DNA of 64,000 nt, from positions 186,001-250,000 of the forward strand of contig NZ_JRPR02000001.1 in the NCBI RefSeq assembly GCF_000763135.2, in the 5' to 3' direction. The notes below the pieces were generated by a model. The model saw nothing but the letters and a program-made list of their open reading frames with translations. It had not been told where the DNA came from and searched no databases. Source of the DNA: Helicobacter jaachi (lineage in GTDB: Bacteria; Campylobacterota; Campylobacteria; Campylobacterales; Helicobacteraceae). Made by a program: the position numbers and the translations under genes. The stretch's first letter is position 1, and each line of letters starts with the position of its first letter. Below are positions 13,298 to 19,522 of the stretch, one piece after another.

Positions 13298-15543
13298 TCA
13301 ACTCTTAAACCTTTAGTAAGAGTGAATAATTTTTCTAATTCTTTGCTTATAAATTCTTGCTCTTTTAAGGGTGGCAGGGGGATTGGCAATTCTATTAACT
13401 TTGCTTTATTTAGCGTTTCGCCTTTTATAGCTCCCGTAGATTCTATAAACTGCGTAAATTCGCTCAACAATAAAAGTAAAAAATGTTTAAAAATCTCTTC
13501 ATTTTCTTTGTGAAATTTTGGAATAATAGACGCGATTCCTTCGTTATGATAGCCATCAAATCCTAAAATGCTAGTTTTGCCAATCGTTAATTTAAAACTT
13601 AGAATCAAAGTTCCCTTTTTAAAAATAAAATTGCCAAAACATTCCTGTTTAGCTAGTTCGCTTATAGAATCTTTTGTGCTAAAAATACTTTCCCGCTCTT
13701 TCATATCAGCAATACTTACCCATTTATAGTCTTTAGGTTCCCAATATTCTTTAACTTCTCTTTTTGGCGTTTTTCCTAATACAATCTCGCAAATATCCCC
13801 AAGGCGCACCCAAGTCCAAGTTGAAGGGATTTCAAAGGGAGGTGTGAAAGCGTCATTATAAGACTTATTATAGCAATTTGTGACGTAAGTTACGTCATTG
13901 CGAGACTTATGATAGCAATTCGTGAGGTCCGTTGCGTCATTGCGAGACTTTGCGTAAGCAAAGTCGTGGCAATCCATTGTTTTTTCTTTGTCATTTGGTA
14001 ATGGTGTGTGGATTGCTTCGCTCGTTTCACTCGCTCGCAATGACGAATTATGACTTGTTTCACTTGCCCTTAATGACGGAGAGGAGGTCGCCGCATTGAT
14101 TTCATCGCCACTTAATGACGGGGTGGAATCTAACTTGCTAGAATCCATAGAATCTGGCGTTTTAGATTCTATAAATTTATATTGAAAACTACAATTTTCA
14201 ATGCTAGATTCTAGTGGCGTTATAATTTTGCATTTTTCTAACTCTTGTTTTAGCTCTTTGATTTGGGCTTTTATTTGCTCTTTTGCGTTCGTGTGGATTG
14301 CTTCGGCTTCGCCTCGCAATGACGGAGAGTGGCTCGTTTTGCTCCCTTTTGATGACGAAGTAAGTTTTTTAAGTTTAGATTCTAGAAACTTTAGCTCTTT
14401 TTGCAAGTTTTCGCGCTTTGTTAGAATGTTAGCATTATAAGATTCTATCTCGCTATACGCGTTTATGTGCGGATTTTCACGGCGATAGCCTTTGCTTAAA
14501 TTGCCCTCAAGGGCTAATTTAAGCAAACTCTTTTCTATCCTCTTTTCTATCCTCTTTAATTCCTCTTTAATGCTGTCAAATTCATTTGCAAGTGAAATTA
14601 GTGAATCTAAGATTCTAGCGATTTCTTGCTGTTCTTTTAATGGCGGCAGGGGGATTGCGAAATTTTTTAAATATTTTAATGATACAAAAGATTGAACAGA
14701 AGCATTACTGCTATTTTGCATTAAATTTTGAAAAAATAAAAGAATATACAATAGAAATTTCATATCTAATTTACCATAATATTTTTTAAATAACGCAACA
14801 TTTTTAATACAATAGTCTGGTTTTTGAGTTATTAAGACAGGATTTCCTATAGTGCCTATCATTGCAAATAAAATATCGTTTATATTCACTTTTGAGCGCA
14901 GATTAATTCTGTCGGCATCCAATTGCGATATGTAACTAATATTATCAAATGACAAAGCGCCATTCTTTAAATTTTTGCTAGTAATCAATGGGATACCTTT
15001 TTCATAATATTTTGGTGATTCGTGCGTTCCATCTCTTACATCACAAATATCCCCAAGGCGCACCCAAGCCCAAGTTTGTGGTATTTCAAAGGGTGGATTG
15101 AAATTAGATTCTGTAAATTTAGATTCTATATTTAAAGGCGTTATGATTTTACAATTTTGCAAGTCTTTTTTAATGCTTTGGATTTGGGCTTTTATTTCTT
15201 GTGCGTTCGTGTGGATTGCTTCGCTCGTTTCACTAGCTCGCAATGACGGGGAGGAGATTGTTTTACTTTGCAATGGCGGAGTGTGGATTGCTTGGGCTTC
15301 GCCTCGCAATGACGGAGTGTGGCTCGTTTTGCTCCCTTTTGATGACGAAGTAAGTTTTTTGAGATTAGATTCTAGAATCTTTAACTCTTTTTGTAAATTT
15401 TCGCGCTTTATTAAAATATCAGCATTATAACTTTTTATCTCGCTTAAAGCATTTAAATTTGCATTTTCACGGCGGAATCTCGCGCTTAATTCGCCCTTTA
15501 TCGCATAGTCTAAAATGGATTTTTTTAAAATACTTGTTTTCAC
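13294..15543 (-). CDS. hsdS: Type I restriction-modification specificity subunit HsdS, unusually long
   Basis: HsdS chooses the DNA sequence methylated or cut by the HsdM/HsdR complex. This one is 749 residues, against about 400-450 normally. It holds two target-recognition domains (about 152-310 and 568-735), each opened by PPFEIPxTWxWVRLGDIC and closed by LPPLKEQ. Each is preceded by a repeated helical segment (SYNA(D/N)IL.KRENLQKELK at about 39-56 and 369-386). The excess length comes from linkers at about 66-112, 396-418 and 465-565 that translate palindromic elements (SLRASETSEAIHT, SLRGEA, FAYAKSRNDA). The GTG start overlaps the hsdM stop. The last domain has an inverted alternative at 12249-12776. 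It may be an active gene with tolerated insertions, or one whose product is processed. Confidence 0.9.
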   Translation of the reverse strand: MKTSILKKSILDYAIKGELSARFRRENANLNALSEIKSYNADILIKRENLQKELKILESNLKKLTSSSKGSKTSHTPSLRGEAQAIHTPPLQSKTISSPSLRASETSEAIHTNAQEIKAQIQSIKKDLQNCKIITPLNIESKFTESNFNPPFEIPQTWAWVRLGDICDVRDGTHESPKYYEKGIPLITSKNLKNGALSFDNISYISQLDADRINLRSKVNINDILFAMIGTIGNPVLITQKPDYCIKNVALFKKYYGKLDMKFLLYILLFFQNLMQNSSNASVQSFVSLKYLKNFAIPLPPLKEQQEIARILDSLISLANEFDSIKEELKRIEKRIEKSLLKLALEGNLSKGYRRENPHINAYSEIESYNANILTKRENLQKELKFLESKLKKLTSSSKGSKTSHSPSLRGEAEAIHTNAKEQIKAQIKELKQELEKCKIITPLESSIENCSFQYKFIESKTPDSMDSSKLDSTPSLSGDEINAATSSPSLRASETSHNSSLRASETSEAIHTPLPNDKEKTMDCHDFAYAKSRNDATDLTNCYHKSRNDVTYVTNCYNKSYNDAFTPPFEIPSTWTWVRLGDICEIVLGKTPKREVKEYWEPKDYKWVSIADMKERESIFSTKDSISELAKQECFGNFIFKKGTLILSFKLTIGKTSILGFDGYHNEGIASIIPKFHKENEEIFKHFLLLLLSEFTQFIESTGAIKGETLNKAKLIELPIPLPPLKEQEFISKELEKLFTLTKGLRVD
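13808..13836 (-). repeat. hsdS: Inverted repeat IR-B, right copy
   Basis: 29 bases, reverse complement of 12303-12331, at the entry to the second target-recognition domain of the intact hsdS. Confidence 0.85.
13855..13973. repeat. In-frame tandem palindromic elements in hsdS (three units, 42-bp period)
   Basis: Three units start at 13855, 13897 and 13939, exactly 42 bases (14 codons) apart. Each has ends of the ATTGC...GCAAT type. The last is a strong hairpin in which GACTTTGC pairs with GCAAAGTC around 4 bases. Translated on the hsdS strand they give 14-residue repeats such as TNCYHKSRNDVTYV. Confidence 0.8.
14012..14041. repeat. In-frame palindromic element in hsdS
   Basis: A 30-bp element with ATTGC and GCAAT ends, read on the hsdS strand as SLRASETSEAI. 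Almost the same element is at 15215-15244. Confidence 0.75.
14162..14202 (-). repeat. hsdS: Inverted repeat IR-A, right copy
   Basis: Reverse complement of 12249-12289 with one mismatch in 41 bases. It lies in hsdS at codons for about residues 448-461 (IENCSFQYKFIES), just before the repeat-rich linker. Crossover here would produce a shorter HsdS of about 620 residues without that linker. Confidence 0.85.
14297..14320. repeat. In-frame palindromic element in hsdS
   Basis: A 24-bp element with ATTGC and GCAAT ends around TTCGG/CTTCG bases, read as LRGEAEAI. A near twin with one variable base block is at 15287-15310. Confidence 0.75.
14311..14370 (-). repeat. hsdS: Direct repeat DR1 within hsdS
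   Basis: 60 bases matching 15301-15360 with a single mismatch (position 14328). The offset is 990 bases, or 330 codons, so recombination between the copies would remove or add a target-recognition domain in frame. Confidence 0.85.
15215..15310. repeat. Cluster of in-frame palindromic elements in hsdS
   Basis: Elements at 15215-15244, 15257-15274 (shorter and degenerate) and 15287-15310, all with ATTG(C)...(G)CAAT ends. They are translated as SLRASETSEAIHT, PPLQSKTIS-like and SLRGEAQAIHT segments in the first linker. Confidence 0.75.
15301..15360 (-). repeat. hsdS: Direct repeat DR2 within hsdS
   Basis: Partner of 14311-14370, one mismatch in 60 bases, located in the linker before the first target-recognition domain. 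Confidence 0.85.
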
Positions 15544-17012
15544 TGATTTTCCTTAATAATGGCTGAGATTTGCGACATTATAGAATCTAGCGTTGTGTTT
15601 AGATTATCTCGCTGCTCTTTTATTTGCTTTATTAGAGAAAATGGGTCTAGAATCTCTTCTTGCTCGCTTACAAAGCCGCATAAATCAAAGTTATATTCAC
15701 GCGCTATAAGCTCATCTTTACTAAAAGATTTTGCTTTAAAATTGTTATTATCATCACTTAGCTCAACTCGATTTTTATCCCATTGCCTAAAAGGGTCAAA
15801 ATGCTCTAGTTTCATAGATTTAGTCTTGCCAAAAGATTTAATATTTGGTGGCATATCAAGGCGGTAAAACCAAGTTTTTTGCGTGCCGCTAGGAGTTTTA
15901 TTAAAAAATAAAATATTTGTAGTAATGCCTGTGTAAGGGGCAAAGACGCTAGGCGGCAGGCGTAAAATTAGATGTAAATCAAATTCATTTAATAGCCTTT
16001 TTTTAAGATTAATTTTTGCTGAATCTTGCCCGAATAAAAAGCCATCAGGCAGCACTACTGCGGCTTTTCCATTAACTTTTAGTCGCTCTAAAATTACTGC
16101 CATGAATAAATCAGCCGTTTCACTGCTTTTAAACTCAGTTGGGAAATTAGCTTGAATCTGCTCTTTTTCATTGCCGCCAAAAGGTGGATTCATAGCGATG
16201 ATGTCAAAAGATTCTAATGTATATAAGTCGTTATAGTGAGTTTCAAGGGTATTATCATGCTTTAAATTTGGATTTTCAATGCCATTTATTAAAAAGCCAG
16301 TGACGGCTAGGATATAAGGCAGCTGCTTTTTTTCGATGCCTGTGAAATATGAATTTGCTATGTCTCTATCATTTGCTGTGTTAATTTTAGATTCTAAAAA
16401 ATGATAGGCTGAGGTTAAAAATCCGCCCGTGCCACAGGCTAAATCGGCTATTTTATCATTAATATTTGGATTTAAATATTCTATAACAAAATCTGTTACA
16501 GCACGCGGAGTGTAAAACTCGCCTGAGTGCTTATTATTTTGCAAATCTTTTATAAAAGTCTCATAAATGCGCGATAGCTCTTGTCTATCTTTCATTTGTT
16601 TTATTTCTAATTCATCGATTTCATTAATGATTTTTCTAAGTAAGATTCCATCTTTCATATAATTATTTGCATCTTCAAAGGCGTATTTGACTATTTTTTT
16701 ATTTAGCGGTGTATCAGGCGTAATTTGCAGGTTTTTAAGCGCAGGGAAAAGGTCATTATTTACAAAATTTAATAATTCATCGCTCGTTAAATCTTTTGTA
16801 TCTTTTGCCCATTTATCCCATGCAAGATTAGGCGGGATAATGCTTGTGTAGCTTGTATTTTTTAACTTAGCTTCACTTTTCCAGTTTTTCTCGTATAAAT
16901 CATAGATTTTAAGAAATAATATCCATACGATTTGCTCTATCCTTTGGGCATCGCCATTTACTCCAGCGTCATTTCGCATAATATTTTGCAGGGATTTTAT
17001 GTTTAGTGTCAT
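15540..17012 (-). CDS. hsdM: Type I restriction-modification DNA methyltransferase HsdM
   Basis: A 490-residue N6-adenine methyltransferase subunit that works with HsdS alone or in the HsdR2M2S complex. An N-terminal helical domain is followed by the S-adenosylmethionine motif LACGTGGFLTSAYHFL (about 192-207) and the catalytic NPPF in IIAMNPPFGGNE. LRLPPSVFAPYTGITTNILFF is typical of the family. AGGA lies before the ATG. The hsdM stop is interlocked with the hsdS GTG start, and hsdR ends 11 bases upstream, so the three are one operon transcribed leftward. Confidence 0.95.
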   Translation of the reverse strand: MTLNIKSLQNIMRNDAGVNGDAQRIEQIVWILFLKIYDLYEKNWKSEAKLKNTSYTSIIPPNLAWDKWAKDTKDLTSDELLNFVNNDLFPALKNLQITPDTPLNKKIVKYAFEDANNYMKDGILLRKIINEIDELEIKQMKDRQELSRIYETFIKDLQNNKHSGEFYTPRAVTDFVIEYLNPNINDKIADLACGTGGFLTSAYHFLESKINTANDRDIANSYFTGIEKKQLPYILAVTGFLINGIENPNLKHDNTLETHYNDLYTLESFDIIAMNPPFGGNEKEQIQANFPTEFKSSETADLFMAVILERLKVNGKAAVVLPDGFLFGQDSAKINLKKRLLNEFDLHLILRLPPSVFAPYTGITTNILFFNKTPSGTQKTWFYRLDMPPNIKSFGKTKSMKLEHFDPFRQWDKNRVELSDDNNNFKAKSFSKDELIAREYNFDLCGFVSEQEEILDPFSLIKQIKEQRDNLNTTLDSIMSQISAIIKENQ

Positions 17013-17023
17013 TTTTATCCTTT

Positions 17024-19432
17024 TTAGGCTATATCATATAGCTCTTTTTTAATTTCTTTTAGAATCTGTAAATAATTTTCCACACCGCCAAAGATTTCTA
17101 AAGCCGAGTTTATATTTACAAAATCAAAAGGCTGTGTTTGAAATACTTTAGGATTTTCTATATCTGTGATTCCATTTTGGGCGTATTTTTCAAGCAAAAT
17201 CTCTAGCACTTCGCGTGCTTTACCTTCAAATTTATTTAGAATCTTATTTGCTTTTTTAGCGCGCTCTTTGCGAGAAATTGCCCTTTGATTAAAGGCTAGA
17301 GAGATTAAAATATCAAATTCGTCTTTGTCTTTAAACTCTGGCATAGCTCTTAGCTCTTCGATTAAGATACCTTTGTGTTCAAGCTCTTGTATAAAACTAG
17401 ACTTTGTATCTGCATTTTGCCACTCTTTTAAAAAAAGCTCTAGGCTTTGATAATTTGAGTTTATATTTTGTTTTGAAAAGGCGATAAAGTCATTTGTGAT
17501 AAGCTTACCGCTAGCATCTAAGATTTGGTGTAGTTCGTGAATGAGCTGCACTTCAACTCCGTTGATTTCAAATTTTTTAGTCGTGTTTGCATCATCAATG
17601 TCTGGCTTTTGTGTAGGGAAATCATCGCTTTTTATATGCTCTTGAACTTCAATTTTAGCTTCATCTTTAGAGCTGATATCTCTTTCAATAGGAGCAAAGG
17701 TTTCTCCATCAAAGTCTTTATCCGCAAAAAGTCTTGTCGCATTTGAAAAGTCCAAAATGCTAAAATAGCTTTTGCCTAATTTTTCATTGATTCTTGTGCC
17801 GCGTCCTACGATTTGTTTAAATTCTATGAGTGAGTTTATTGTCATATCAAGGGCGATAAGTTTGACCATCTTTGTATCTGTGCCTGTGGATAAGAGCTTG
17901 GAGGTCGTGGCGATAACGGGGAAAGTTTTATTTGTGGCGATAAAATTTTCAAGCTGGTCTTTGCCCACTTCATCATCGCCTGTGATGCGCACGATATAGT
18001 TACTATTTTGTTTCATTAAATCGCTATTTTCATTTATTAACGCTTCTCTCATTATTGCTGCGTGTCTAGTGTCTTGGCAAAAAACAATTGTTTTAGCAAA
18101 TCTATCTTTTAAAGTGTGCTTTAAAAAATCGCTAATGATTTTGGCGACAAGATTGGTGCGCTCATCAATATAAAGGACGCGATTAAAATCACTGCGGTAA
18201 TACTCATCATCAGGGACAATATGACCATGCTTATCTTTTTTGCCTTGCTCGGGGCGGTAGCCCATTAAGTCTATATTAAACCCATAGCGAACGACCTTAT
18301 AGGGAGCTAAAAAGCCATCTTCAATGCCTTGCTTTAAGCTATACATATACACAGGTTTGCCAAAATAATCCAAATTTGAACTTTCTTCATTATGTTTTGG
18401 TGTAGCCGTCATTCCTACTTGAATGGCAGGGCTAAAATACTCTAAAATCTCTCTGTAAGCTGAGTCTTCTTTACTGCTGCTTCGGTGGCATTCATCAATT
18501 AAAATAAAATCAAATGCGTCTTTTGCATAGTTTTCAAAATTTTTAATAATCTCATCATCTTTAAAGGTAATAAACTGCTGATAAAGCGCGAAGCAAAGCG
18601 GATAAGCCTCATCAATTTGCTTATTTTGTATCTTTGTAGATTCTTTTAAAAGAGGCTTAAAATCATTTGCCATCGTTTGGTCGATGAGATTGTTTCTATC
18701 TGCTAGATATAAAATCTTTTTTATTTTTCCTGCCTTATAAAGCCTGTAAATAAGCTCAAAAGCCGTGTAAGTCTTGCCTGTGCCTGTCGCCATAACGAGT
18801 AAAATGCGCTTTTGTCCTGTGGCTATGGCTTCTATGGCTTTATTTACCGCGGCGGCTTGGTAATATCGCGGGAATTTAGATTCTAAAAAATAGGGCTGAG
18901 AAATGAGATTTTGAAATTCTAAAGGGATAGATTCTCGCGGGGTTAGAAACTCGTTATTTTCTTGCTTTTGAAGCTCTTGTATAGAATCTTTATCGCCGCT
19001 ACCTTTATAGAATCTAGCTAGTAATTCGCTCTCACTTGGGAATTCATCTCTCTTTAAATCCCTTTGCTTACCAGTGAAAAAATCATATTCTACAAAGCCA
19101 CTGCCATTGCTAGAATACGCAAAATAACAGCCAAAGCCTTTTGCATACTCCATTGCCTGCTGAATCCCATCGCGTATCGTATAGCTATCACCTTTTGCCT
19201 CAATAATTGCTAGAGGCTGCCCCTCAAAGCTATACAGCACATAATCGCATTTCTTTTTATTCCCCCTTTTAATCTTATCGCCCTCAAATAGAATCTGCCC
19301 ATCGCTAAATTCATAATCCTGCCTAACTATCCTTTTACTAGGCATTTGCTCCATGCCTATGCGCCATACATTCCACCCTACTTGCTGTAATGCTGGCGTG
19401 ATAAGCCTTAATTTGACCTCTTCTTCTGTCAT
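17024..19432 (-). CDS. hsdR: Type I restriction endonuclease subunit HsdR (EcoEI-like)
   Basis: An 802-residue ATP-dependent DNA translocase/nuclease that cleaves unmodified DNA. The N-terminal nuclease core shows IIEAKGDSY (PD-ExK Lys). The helicase motifs follow in order: MATGTGKTYTAFEL (Walker A), LIDECHRS (motif II), VGMTATPKH (motif III) and IVGRGTRIN (motif VI). The overall pattern (EEEVKLRLITPALQQVGW at the start and an EcoEI-type C-terminus) suggests the EcoEI family. The frame is open to 19462, but the ATG at 19432 has AAGGTG 6 bases ahead and is preferred. It is the first gene of the hsdRMS operon and looks intact. Confidence 0.93.
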   Translation of the reverse strand: MTEEEVKLRLITPALQQVGWNVWRIGMEQMPSKRIVRQDYEFSDGQILFEGDKIKRGNKKKCDYVLYSFEGQPLAIIEAKGDSYTIRDGIQQAMEYAKGFGCYFAYSSNGSGFVEYDFFTGKQRDLKRDEFPSESELLARFYKGSGDKDSIQELQKQENNEFLTPRESIPLEFQNLISQPYFLESKFPRYYQAAAVNKAIEAIATGQKRILLVMATGTGKTYTAFELIYRLYKAGKIKKILYLADRNNLIDQTMANDFKPLLKESTKIQNKQIDEAYPLCFALYQQFITFKDDEIIKNFENYAKDAFDFILIDECHRSSSKEDSAYREILEYFSPAIQVGMTATPKHNEESSNLDYFGKPVYMYSLKQGIEDGFLAPYKVVRYGFNIDLMGYRPEQGKKDKHGHIVPDDEYYRSDFNRVLYIDERTNLVAKIISDFLKHTLKDRFAKTIVFCQDTRHAAIMREALINENSDLMKQNSNYIVRITGDDEVGKDQLENFIATNKTFPVIATTSKLLSTGTDTKMVKLIALDMTINSLIEFKQIVGRGTRINEKLGKSYFSILDFSNATRLFADKDFDGETFAPIERDISSKDEAKIEVQEHIKSDDFPTQKPDIDDANTTKKFEINGVEVQLIHELHQILDASGKLITNDFIAFSKQNINSNYQSLELFLKEWQNADTKSSFIQELEHKGILIEELRAMPEFKDKDEFDILISLAFNQRAISRKERAKKANKILNKFEGKAREVLEILLEKYAQNGITDIENPKVFQTQPFDFVNINSALEIFGGVENYLQILKEIKKELYDIA

Positions 19433-19463
19433 ATTCGCACCTTTAGATTCTATGAAAGACACA

Positions 19464-19469
19464 ATTATA
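19464..19469 (-). promoter_or_regulatory. -10 box for hsdRMS
   Basis: TATAAT on the minus strand, 31 bases before the hsdR ATG. It lies only 13 bases from the divergent alaS -10 box, so the two promoters may compete. Confidence 0.5.
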
Positions 19470-19482
19470 GTCTATTTTTTTG

Positions 19483-19488
19483 TATAAT
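19483..19488 (+). promoter_or_regulatory. -10 box for alaS
   Basis: TATAAT 34 bases before the alaS ATG, with T-rich sequence upstream. Confidence 0.5.
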
Positions 19489-19522
19489 TTTAGATTTTCA
19501 ACGCAAGATTTAAAGGAAAAAT

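Noticed and set aside
15098-15430. 110-residue plus-strand ORF inside hsdS
   Set aside because: It arises because the palindromic elements are readable on both strands; hsdS on the minus strand is the real gene.
12241-15543. CRISPR array or shufflon with its own invertase
   Set aside because: Repeats are irregular, translated and not separated by unique spacers. No integrase, invertase or cas gene is found in the window, so any inversion would need RecA or a recombinase encoded elsewhere.
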